NCBI RefSeq assembly: GCF_001546855.1
Contig: NZ_KQ958203.1
Location: 1-50,441 of the forward strand
DNA length: 50,441 bases
Origin: Megasphaera sp. MJR8396C
GTDB lineage: Bacteria; Bacillota; Negativicutes; Veillonellales; Megasphaeraceae
Direction of reading: 5' to 3'
A program made the translations under genes and the position numbers. Every line of letters starts with the position of its first letter. The first letter of the stretch is position 1. Under the pieces are notes generated by a model, which was not told the DNA's origin, searched no databases, and saw nothing but the letters and a program-made list of their open reading frames with translations. Of this stretch, positions 9,001-16,121 are shown piece by piece.

Positions 9001-9047
9001 AAATAGGCTGTCACATCGAGAAAGGTTCCCTTCTGCACAGCCTATTT
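9001..9047 (-). terminator. Terminator of the catabolic operon
   Basis: Perfect 11-bp inverted repeat AAATAGGCTGT / ACAGCCTATTT with a 25-base loop, ending in a T-rich stretch on the minus strand. It starts 4 bases past the stop codon of the nitrilase-family gene, which is the last gene of the operon. Confidence 0.75.
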
Positions 9048-9050
9048 TAC

Positions 9051-9854
9051 TTATAATTCAAAAGCTTCTTTGCGCCGTAGCGGGAGATATTGTTTTTCAT
9101 CCCTCAATCTGCGAGACGTTTCATAATCCAAATCGGCCAATAGAAGTTCTTCATCCGCTCCCGCCAGGGCCACTACGGAACCATCGGGGCCTGCGACGAT
9201 GCTCTGACCGCAGAATTCCATGACCCCTTCCTGTCCGGTACGGTTGACCATAACCGCATAAAAACTGTTCTGGAAAGCAGGAATACGGATTTCCCATTGG
9301 AATACATCCAGGGGTTCTGCCGTTTCATTAGCGACGGCCGTAATGACTAGATCTGCTCCTTTCAGAGCCAGCGTCCGAAAACTTTCCGGATAATGGCGGT
9401 CGAAGCAGACGATGAGTCCGATGTTTCCGGCCGACGTCGGTACGACGACAAAGCCGTCATCGCCGGGGGTAAAGTAATCCTGTTCATAGAAATGCGGTGC
9501 CCGGACGATATGGTTCTTGCGAACAATGGCTTTAATTTCCCCCGTTTCATCGACAATCATCATGGTCGGATAAATCTTTCCTTCCCAGGTCAAGACCAGG
9601 GAAAAGACACCGATGATGCCTTCTTCCCGGCAGGCCTGACGAAATCCTTCGATATGCCGGTCCGTTAAAGGAATGGCAATATTATCCTTGGAAAGCCCGG
9701 CATACTGCGGTATATATTCCATCAGCTGCCCTTCAGGGAAGCAAACCAACTGCGCTCCGGCCACTTTCGCCCGATGCAGGTAGTCCAGGGCTTTCTGATA
9801 ATTTTCTTCTTGATCTTTGCCCAAACGGAGTTGAGCACAAGCTATGCGTACCAT
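9051..9854 (-). CDS. Carbon-nitrogen hydrolase, omega-amidase-like
   Basis: Cytoplasmic nitrilase-superfamily amidase of 267 residues. The Glu-Lys-Cys catalytic triad is visible as E41 (CFPEG), K113 (VRKNH) and C150 (GLIVCFDRHYPE). I chose the ATG at 9854, which has AAGGAGTA upstream; the longer frame to 9953 overlaps the preceding aminotransferase gene. The family includes omega-amidase (Nit2/YafV), which hydrolyses 2-oxoglutaramate or 2-oxosuccinamate made by glutamine/asparagine transaminases. It also includes N-carbamoylputrescine and beta-ureidopropionate amidases. Its position 20 bases behind an aminotransferase favours the omega-amidase reading, but this is inference. Last gene of the operon. 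Confidence 0.8.
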   Translation of the reverse strand: MVRIACAQLRLGKDQEENYQKALDYLHRAKVAGAQLVCFPEGQLMEYIPQYAGLSKDNIAIPLTDRHIEGFRQACREEGIIGVFSLVLTWEGKIYPTMMIVDETGEIKAIVRKNHIVRAPHFYEQDYFTPGDDGFVVVPTSAGNIGLIVCFDRHYPESFRTLALKGADLVITAVANETAEPLDVFQWEIRIPAFQNSFYAVMVNRTGQEGVMEFCGQSIVAGPDGSVVALAGADEELLLADLDYETSRRLRDEKQYLPLRRKEAFEL

Positions 9855-9874
9855 CGTAATACTCCTTCTATTCT

Positions 9875-11038
9875 TTACTGTAAAATGCGCTGCAAACGGC
9901 GGACCGTTTCCTGCAAGACTTCCATGGACGTTGCAAAAGGCATGCGGATACAATTTTCAGCGCCCCTGCCGAAGGCATCGCCCGGTGCTGCCGCTACATG
10001 ACCTTCTTTCAGGAGGTATTCGCTCAGAGCCAGGGAATCCATACCGCGATAATCGATCTGCGGCAAAACATAGAACGCACCTTGCGGAGCCCGGCATGTA
10101 ATGCAGGGAATTTCATTCAAGGCTTGCACGAAATACTGACGCCGTTCAGCATATTCCTGACACATCCGACTGACGTCGGCTTCGCAGTCCAGGGCCGTAA
10201 GAGCCGCACTCTGTACAAAAGACGTCGCACAATTGAGAATATGCTGTTGGACTTTGGCCATTTGACGCATCAAATCCGGAGCGGCCGCGACGTATCCCAG
10301 CCGCCAACCGGCCATGGCATGGGCCTTTGAAAAACCGTTGAGCGTAACAACGCGGTCCTTCAAGTCCGGCAAACTGGCCGGGCTTATATGTTTGAAGTCA
10401 TCAAAAATAATTCGTTCATAAATCTCATCGGAGAAAATGAGCAAGTCCCGTTCACAAGCCACTTCCGCAATCGCCTGCAGTTCCTCAGCCTGGCAAACTC
10501 GTCCTGTCGGGTTATTGGGAGAGCATAAGACAATGGCCTTCGTCTGCGGAGTAACGAATTTTTCAATTTCATTTTTGCGGATAAGATAATTATCTTCGTA
10601 GGCCAAGGGAATGCCGACGGCCTTGGCTCCGGTCAATTCGATGATGGGCTTATAGGACACATAGGCCGGCTCAAAATACAGGGCTTCATCGCCGGCCTGG
10701 AGGCATGTAAATAGGCCGATGAAAAGAGCTAATTTCGTGCTGGCTGTGACCAAAATACCTTCCTGGACGGCATCAATCCCATTTTCCATCTGTAGTTTCT
10801 GAGCCAATTTTCGGCGCAGTTCCGGCAGCCCCTGACTTTGGACATACGACGTGAACCCGGCCTTCATATCGGCATAGGCTCGTTCGATAATAGGTGACGG
10901 CGTCTTGAAATCCGGTTCGCCACCAGCCAGGTTAATAATATCTTGACCTTCTTCTTTCATCTGTTTTGCTAAACTCATAAGCCGTACCGTTGCCGACGGC
11001 TGCAGGTCTTTTACCCGTTGACTAATAAAATCACGCAT
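9875..11038 (-). CDS. Class I/II pyridoxal-phosphate aminotransferase
   Basis: PLP fold-type I aminotransferase, 387 residues, resembling the aspartate/aromatic/glutamine transaminase group. Visible marks are the NLAGGEPDF N-terminal motif, CSPNNPTGRV, the SDEIYE segment and the PLP-lysine site NGFSKAHAMAGWRLGY. The ATG at 11038 has a GGGGG ribosome site; an upstream in-frame start would add 13 residues overlapping the neighbour's end. It sits between an RraA-like aldolase and an omega-amidase-like hydrolase. It is likely to convert an imported amino acid into the 2-oxo acid that the other enzymes process. Amino donor specificity cannot be read from sequence. Confidence 0.85.
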   Translation of the reverse strand: MRDFISQRVKDLQPSATVRLMSLAKQMKEEGQDIINLAGGEPDFKTPSPIIERAYADMKAGFTSYVQSQGLPELRRKLAQKLQMENGIDAVQEGILVTASTKLALFIGLFTCLQAGDEALYFEPAYVSYKPIIELTGAKAVGIPLAYEDNYLIRKNEIEKFVTPQTKAIVLCSPNNPTGRVCQAEELQAIAEVACERDLLIFSDEIYERIIFDDFKHISPASLPDLKDRVVTLNGFSKAHAMAGWRLGYVAAAPDLMRQMAKVQQHILNCATSFVQSAALTALDCEADVSRMCQEYAERRQYFVQALNEIPCITCRAPQGAFYVLPQIDYRGMDSLALSEYLLKEGHVAAAPGDAFGRGAENCIRMPFATSMEVLQETVRRLQRILQ

Positions 11039-11054
11039 CACTGATCCCCCTGTT

Positions 11055-11672
11055 TCATGATTGCCATTTTTTGGCAAAGCCCATCAACTCTGCCGTCGTC
11101 TGGCCTTGTTGTAAAAGGACTTTCAATTCATCTTCTTTTTTCTTCTTCCCTTGTGACTTTTCAAGGACCTCTTCGGCCCGTTCTTTGGGAATGACGACGA
11201 CACCGTCGGCATCACCGACAATGATATCCCCGGGGTGGACGATACGACCGCCGCATTCGATGACTTCATCGATAGTGCCGCAAGTTTCTTTCAGCGTCCC
11301 ATTGGGGCAGACGCCGCGGGCAAAAACCGGATAATTCATTTCAATAATATCCCGCTTATCCCGGCAAGCGCCATCGATGACGACTCCGGCAATGCCTCTG
11401 GCCCGGCAAGACGTCGCAAAGAGTTCTCCGAAGACGCCGGCCTGAAGGTACCCCTGGCACTGAATGACCAAGACGACGCCCGGTTTGGCTTCAGCAATGG
11501 CGCGGTGAATCGTCAAGTTGTCTCCTGGCACGCAGGTTACGGTCATGGCATAGCCGGCCATCTCAAAATGATAATCTAACGGTTTAATAGCCGCATCCAT
11601 ACTTCCTTCCCGGCCATTCATATCACAAATATTCCCGGTTGGGATTCCCTTAAAAGCACTGGCAATATCCAT
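11055..11672 (-). CDS. RraA-family aldolase-like protein 1
   Basis: A 205-residue member of the RraA / 4-hydroxy-4-methyl-2-oxoglutarate (HMG) aldolase family. Family members either cleave HMG or 4-carboxy-4-hydroxy-2-oxoadipate to pyruvate, or bind RNase E (RraA). No RNase E is seen here and the context is metabolic, so an aldolase or decarboxylase role is favoured. The R-D-x2-D metal/substrate motif is intact (GACRDKRDI), and the DADGVVVIPKE segment near the C-terminus is typical. I start at the ATG at 11672, with GGGGGAA upstream; the upstream ATG at 11690 overlaps the preceding stop codon. The protein has a basic C-terminal tail (KKKKEDE). Confidence 0.8.
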   Translation of the reverse strand: MDIASAFKGIPTGNICDMNGREGSMDAAIKPLDYHFEMAGYAMTVTCVPGDNLTIHRAIAEAKPGVVLVIQCQGYLQAGVFGELFATSCRARGIAGVVIDGACRDKRDIIEMNYPVFARGVCPNGTLKETCGTIDEVIECGGRIVHPGDIIVGDADGVVVIPKERAEEVLEKSQGKKKKEDELKVLLQQGQTTAELMGFAKKWQS

Positions 11673-11686
11673 CTCGATTCCCCCTG

Positions 11687-12358
11687 TCAATTTTCTTCGT
11701 GCGTCTGTAAATGATGGTACCCCATCTGGGCCCGAGCTTCTTTCAAGGTCTTACCGCTCTTGACCAAGGCTACGATCTGCTGTTCCTTCGCTTCAATGGA
11801 CTGGGCAATCTGCAGCGTCGTTTCTACGACCTGCAAAGGAATGCAGACGGCACCGTTTTCATCGGCGACAATCAAATCACCGGGGCAGACCTTGACCGAT
11901 GAAATCGAAACCGGTTCGTTAATGGAAGCCACTTCGACGCGGTCCTTACCGGTCATCATATAGTTTCCTTTTGTAAAGATAGGATACTTGAGGTCCTGAA
12001 TGGTCTTAACATCCCGGCATACCCCGTCGATGACCGTACCGGCAACACCCTTCCATTCCGCCACCTGCGACATGATATCGCCCCAGACCGTGCAGTACTG
12101 TCTGCCGCCATTATCAATGACTACGACATGGCCTTGCGGGACATCGTCGAGAAAATCACCGACATTGCCCTTGGTCTGACCGCAGGGAATATATTGCACC
12201 GTAAAAGCCTGACCGCAAAGACGGGTTCCCGGAACAACGGCTTTAATGCCCAACAGTCCTCCGGCAATCCCCTGTTTGTCCAAGGCATCCGTCAAGGAAG
12301 ACGTATCCAATTCTTTAAAAGCTTCTAAGATTGATGTATCCAATTCGTTATAGTTCAT
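11687..12358 (-). CDS. RraA-family aldolase-like protein 2
   Basis: Second RraA/HMG-aldolase-family protein, 223 residues, 14 bases upstream of the first paralogue. The R-D motif is present (GVCRDVKTI), but the acidic residue two positions on is Thr, so the R-D-x2-E/D signature is incomplete. The two proteins may form a mixed hexamer or trimer, or may act on different substrates. Start at the ATG at 12358, with AAAGGATG upstream. The gene overlaps the end of the permease by 11 bases, so translation is probably coupled. The dimethylmenaquinone-methyltransferase label often given to this family is historical. Confidence 0.8.
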   Translation of the reverse strand: MNYNELDTSILEAFKELDTSSLTDALDKQGIAGGLLGIKAVVPGTRLCGQAFTVQYIPCGQTKGNVGDFLDDVPQGHVVVIDNGGRQYCTVWGDIMSQVAEWKGVAGTVIDGVCRDVKTIQDLKYPIFTKGNYMMTGKDRVEVASINEPVSISSVKVCPGDLIVADENGAVCIPLQVVETTLQIAQSIEAKEQQIVALVKSGKTLKEARAQMGYHHLQTHEEN

Positions 12359-13757
12359 GTTGACTGCATCCTTTCTGTGGTTCAAGAATAATACTATGTT
12401 TATTCATGCCTGATAAAAAATAAATGGCTGTAAGAACGCCGTATAGCACAAGGGCTACGCCAAAGCCGATACGAGTCGTCTCACCATAGGCGATGACGGC
12501 AAGGGAAACGACAATGAAAGCTCCTGCGATCCACGTCGTAAAGGGGTACAGAGGCAAACGAAAACTGCTTCTGGTTACTTTGCCGGCTGCCAGCATACGG
12601 CGGTAACGATGGTGCGACACCAGGATGATGATATACGTCAGCATAATCGACGTCGAACCGGCGCCGACCATGGCACTAAAGACATCCTGCGGCACGAAGA
12701 GGCTTAAGACGACGCCGACACAGAGGGAGGCCGCGATAGCGAGGACACAGCGATAAGGGATGCTGTTGGAATTTGTCTTCCGCAGCCACTGCGGCGCCTG
12801 ATGTTGTTCTGCTAAGTTAAATACCATTCGCGTTCCGGCAAAGAGATTACTGTTAAACGAAGACAAGGCTGACGTCAGTACGACAAAGTTCATGATGCCT
12901 GCCGCTTCTTGAATGCCGGCATAGTGGAAAACCTGCACGAAAGGGCTGCCGAAAGTCCCGCCGACCTGATCCCATGGGAAAATACACATGACGACGAATA
13001 AGGAGCCGACATAGAAAATAAGAATTCGCAGGAAAATATTGTTGATGGCCTTGGCTAAGGTTTTTTCAGGATTCTGTACTTCGCCGGCCGTATTGCCGAT
13101 CATTTCCGAACCGCCGTACGCATAGATACAAAACGGCAATGCCATCAAGAACCCAAAGGCCCCTTTCGGGAAAAAGCCTCCATTATTCCATAAATTTGAA
13201 ATGCCGACAGGTTCTGAAAATTGACCGATACCCACAAAAATCATGAGTCCGCCGAAGAAAATCATCCCGACAATAGCGACGATCTTAATCATGGCAAACC
13301 AAAATTCAAATTCTCCAAAGTTATGGACTGCCATAAAATTCAGCCCGACGATCAGGAGAAAGGCTAAAAAGGACCATAACAATCGCGGCGTATCGGGCAG
13401 CCAAAACTGCATAAAGATAGGAGCTGCAATGATTTCCGCCGTGCAGACTGCCCAAATCATGTACAAGTAATTCTACGAAGCCATGAAGCCGGCCCAAGGG
13501 CTGATATAATCCCTGGCATGACGGGCAAAGGACCCGGAAACGGGATTATGTACGGACAATTCCCCCAAAGCTCTCATGACGATAAAGACGATGACCCCAC
13601 AGACGATATATTCAAGGATAATCGACGGACCTGACAACTGAATCGCTGGTGAAGAACCCAGGAAAAGGCCGACGCCAATAGCCGTGCCAATGGACATCAA
13701 CTGTATATGCCGTTCTTTCAAACCACGCTGCAAACCTTCTTTCGTTTTTTCAACCAT
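12348..13757 (-). pseudogene. Amino-acid permease (APC superfamily) interrupted by an in-frame TAG
   Basis: The intact frame would give about 469 residues and 12 membrane segments, like the ProY/LysP/GabP group. Family marks are ERHIQLMSIGTAIGVGLFLGS at the N-terminus and the conserved PWAGF-W-NY segment. Codon 95 is TAG (minus strand of 13473-13475), and reading continues in frame as NYLYMIW. Homologues generally carry Trp at this place, so a single TGG-to-TAG change explains it. Upstream and downstream parts show no other damage, so the change is recent, or a sequencing error, or suppressed. The start ATG at 13757 has a GGGGG ribosome site. It lies between the PrpF-like gene and the RraA pair, and would be the substrate importer of the pathway. 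Confidence 0.8.
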
Positions 13758-13772
13758 AGTATTTTCCCCCTC

Positions 13773-14936
13773 TTATGTCCGACCGAGCTGAGACTGACGA
13801 ACATACACGTACCCATCCATGATAAGCCGAGCCGTTCTGTACATCGCAGCCTTACGCACCACGATAGTATCCTTTTCAATATCGACCATTGATTCTGCCG
13901 GAATGACACCGGCCGGATGGCCGATGCGAATATCCTGCTGTTGTTTGGACTCCGGACGAACCACCTGACTGACGACGGTTCCGGGAATCTTGGCAGCAAT
14001 GGCCAAGGTAACCGTCGATGTCACGGGGTAACTCTTATGGACCTGCTGCATGAATAGTAATCGGCTGACGACATCGACATCTTTTGCTTCTACCTGTTTT
14101 CCATCAAAAGTCTCATACGCAGCCGGCGGACTTACTAAGGCAATGAAGGGGACGTACCCCGACTCTTGCACGGAAGACTGCCAATGCTGTACCATTCCGA
14201 TTTTTTCAGCCGCTTTTCCTCGTATTTCTTCTAATAAGGCCATGACTTCCGGATTTGACTCAATCATTTTCGGCGTTTCAAGGCCCGTCAAATTAAGTTC
14301 GCCGGCCGGGACAAAGACCAAGGGGTTGCCGACATCAAAGATGGAGACATGATAATTCCGCCCTCCCGCTTCAATGACGTCTGAAACATGTCCAGTCGGC
14401 AGCATCTTTCCCGTAAAGGCGCCTTGTCCGTCTTTCCAGTCCAAGATGATCTTAGCCCCCGTGCCCGGGACACCATCGATATGAAGCTCTCCGTCAACGA
14501 CAGCTTCGCCGTTGGCGACAGGAATCTCGGCAGTGACGATATTATGAGAATTCGTCAAGTGGATACGCACGGTTGTTACCGGTTCGGTTACCGGCACAAG
14601 ACCCTGGTGAATGGCAAAGGGACCGACAGCGGCTGCGATATTCCCACAATTTCCTTTGCGGTTAACCAACGCTTTATCGAGTGCCACCTGAGCAAACGTA
14701 TAATCTACATCTGCATCCGGTCGTGACGACGGACCGATGATAGCACATTTGCTGGTCAATAAGTCTCCGCCTCCCAGTCCGTCAATCTGACGGATATCCG
14801 GTGTCCCGAAAATCTGCAAAATCACGTCATCCTGCTGAGACGGATTCGTCGGTAAGTCGTGGGCCATGAGAAAGATTCCTTTGCTCGTACCGCCCCGCAT
14901 GATCGTACAACGAATCATATCCATGCCTGGATACAT
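13773..14936 (-). CDS. PrpF-family isomerase (2-methylaconitate / 4-oxalomesaconate type)
   Basis: A 387-residue PrpF-family protein of the diaminopimelate-epimerase fold. Members move C=C double bonds in branched tricarboxylate or keto acids: PrpF acts on 2-methylaconitate and GalD on 4-oxalomesaconate. The two family catalytic residues are visible as K63 (TSKCAII) and C97 (RKGNCGN), with the N-terminal MRGGTSKG motif. The start ATG at 14936 is preceded by AAAGGAGT. It is the first gene of the minus-strand operon, facing a LysR regulator across a 142-base region with a perfect dyad. With HMG-aldolase-like genes downstream, a GalD-like tautomerase role is plausible. No prpB, prpC or prpD genes are nearby, so propionate metabolism is unlikely. 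Confidence 0.85.
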   Translation of the reverse strand: MYPGMDMIRCTIMRGGTSKGIFLMAHDLPTNPSQQDDVILQIFGTPDIRQIDGLGGGDLLTSKCAIIGPSSRPDADVDYTFAQVALDKALVNRKGNCGNIAAAVGPFAIHQGLVPVTEPVTTVRIHLTNSHNIVTAEIPVANGEAVVDGELHIDGVPGTGAKIILDWKDGQGAFTGKMLPTGHVSDVIEAGGRNYHVSIFDVGNPLVFVPAGELNLTGLETPKMIESNPEVMALLEEIRGKAAEKIGMVQHWQSSVQESGYVPFIALVSPPAAYETFDGKQVEAKDVDVVSRLLFMQQVHKSYPVTSTVTLAIAAKIPGTVVSQVVRPESKQQQDIRIGHPAGVIPAESMVDIEKDTIVVRKAAMYRTARLIMDGYVYVRQSQLGRT

Positions 14937-14975
14937 AAAACCAACTCCTTTCAAACATTCGTATTTCTTATCCTT

Positions 14976-15004
14976 ATTATATTTCCAAATCATTCATTTG
15001 AATA
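14976..15004 (-). promoter_or_regulatory. Candidate promoter of the prpF-like operon
   Basis: On the minus strand TATAAT at 14981-14976 is separated by 17 bases from TATTCA at 15004-14999. The -35 box is weak (3 of 6) and falls in the centre of the 29-bp dyad, as expected for a promoter that needs its LysR activator. Confidence 0.55.
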
Positions 15005-15015
15005 ATGAATGATTT
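14987..15015. promoter_or_regulatory. Perfect 12-bp dyad, probable LysR operator
   Basis: AAATCATTCATT and its exact complement AATGAATGATTT are separated by 5 bases, giving a 29-bp palindrome between the divergent prpF-like and LysR genes. LysR-type regulators commonly bind such interrupted dyads between themselves and their target operon. It covers the -35 region of both candidate promoters. Confidence 0.7.
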
Positions 15016-15026
15016 GATATTATAAT
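14998..15026 (+). promoter_or_regulatory. Candidate promoter of the LysR regulator
   Basis: TTGAAT at 14998-15003 and TATAAT at 15021-15026, with a 17-base spacer, 52 bases before the LysR start codon. Its -35 box overlaps that of the divergent operon within the centre of the dyad, which would allow autoregulation. Confidence 0.6.
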
Positions 15027-15078
15027 ATAGATAACTTAGATATTTTATAAAATGGATTTGCTGTAAGAAAGGAAAATC

Positions 15079-15975
15079 ATGAACATCACGGCCATACGGA
15101 TTTTCTTAGAAATCGTCAATACCCACAGTCTCTCTAAAGCAGCCGAAAACCTATACTTATCGCAGTCAACAGTCAGTCACCACCTGAAAGCCATGGAAGC
15201 CGAGCTCCACAGTCAACTCATCGTCCGCCACCAGGGACAACGAACAATCCATCTGACCCCAAAAGGAGAAAGCTTTCTTCCTCTGGCCGAACGTTGGCTC
15301 TCACTATTCAAAGATACACAGGCCCTTCAAACGTCCCAACCGCACAGCATCTTATCCCTGGGCTGCACGGACAGCCTCAATACCTATGTATTGCCGGAGT
15401 TGTACCAAAACTTACTCGCTCACGAAGAAACCCTTGACTTAGCCATTCGGACCCAGCATTCACAGGAAATCTATACGCTGCTCCTGAATCACGAAATCGA
15501 TACGGGCTTCGTCATTACGCCTTTCGCCTATAAGAATGTCGTTACGCGGCCTTTGTTCACGGAACCGATGGTGTTATTATGCAAAAAAGACACGCCGCAT
15601 CCTTCTGGCGCTATCCATCCCCATGATTTGGATGTAAAAGAAGAAATGTTCATTGACTGGAGCCCTGAATTCCAGGCCTGGCATGATTTCTGGTTCAATA
15701 CCGTCACCAGTCCGCGCATCAAATTCAATAACCCGTCCCTATTTCATTATTTTCTGGAACGCCACTACTGGTCTATCCTTCCCATTTCCATGGCCCACGC
15801 CCTTCGAAAAGAAATGGATCTGTCCATCTACACCTTGACGTCACCGCCGCCGGAAAGAACGATCTATCAAATTACCCATAAGGAACCCCTTTCGAATCAC
15901 ATTCCACTACTCACAACGTTCCAAAAATATGTCGATGAGTTCCAACAAACGACAACCTTATTCAAAGGACTCTAA
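15079..15975 (+). CDS. LysR-family transcriptional regulator of the catabolic cluster
   Basis: A 298-residue LysR-type regulator. Residues 1-60 form the winged helix-turn-helix (FLEIVNTHSLSKAAENLYLSQSTVSHHLKAME), and residues about 90-290 form the two-lobed periplasmic-binding-protein-like effector domain. The ATG has AAGGAAA upstream. It is transcribed divergently from the prpF-like operon across a region with a perfect 29-bp dyad and two back-to-back promoters. This is the classic arrangement for activation by a pathway intermediate plus autorepression. The co-inducer is unknown; the substrate or its keto acid is the natural candidate. Confidence 0.9.
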   Translation: MNITAIRIFLEIVNTHSLSKAAENLYLSQSTVSHHLKAMEAELHSQLIVRHQGQRTIHLTPKGESFLPLAERWLSLFKDTQALQTSQPHSILSLGCTDSLNTYVLPELYQNLLAHEETLDLAIRTQHSQEIYTLLLNHEIDTGFVITPFAYKNVVTRPLFTEPMVLLCKKDTPHPSGAIHPHDLDVKEEMFIDWSPEFQAWHDFWFNTVTSPRIKFNNPSLFHYFLERHYWSILPISMAHALRKEMDLSIYTLTSPPPERTIYQITHKEPLSNHIPLLTTFQKYVDEFQQTTTLFKGL

Positions 15976-16016
15976 ACGGAAATAAGCTCCGCCATATGAA
16001 TGAGTTTTTAAACCCC

Positions 16017-16121
16017 AAAAAATCCCCGATACCAAGGTATTCCACTTGATATCGGGGATTATAGTTTATTTATTCAATTGTTTGCCTGATTTCCCTTAAT
16101 GGAAGCGCCAGGTCATGCCGG
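16017..16121. repeat. 105-bp direct repeat, right copy
   Basis: Same orientation as 8795-8899, with five mismatches. It comprises the terminator, 3' untranslated segment and last codons of autotransporter 3, and the homology continues into that intact gene. Pairing with the left copy would loop out the catabolic cluster. Confidence 0.9.
16021..16060 (-). terminator. Terminator of the third autotransporter
   Basis: AATCCCCGATA / TATCGGGGATT inverted repeat with an 18-base loop and six T following on the minus strand. On the plus strand the T-rich flank is weaker, but the hairpin may also stop LysR transcription, since it lies 45 bases past that gene. Confidence 0.85.

Noticed and set aside
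9051-15975. Methylcitrate (propionate) pathway because of the PrpF-like gene
   Set aside because: No prpB, prpC, prpD or acnD homologue is present; the neighbours are RraA-like, aminotransferase and amidase genes.
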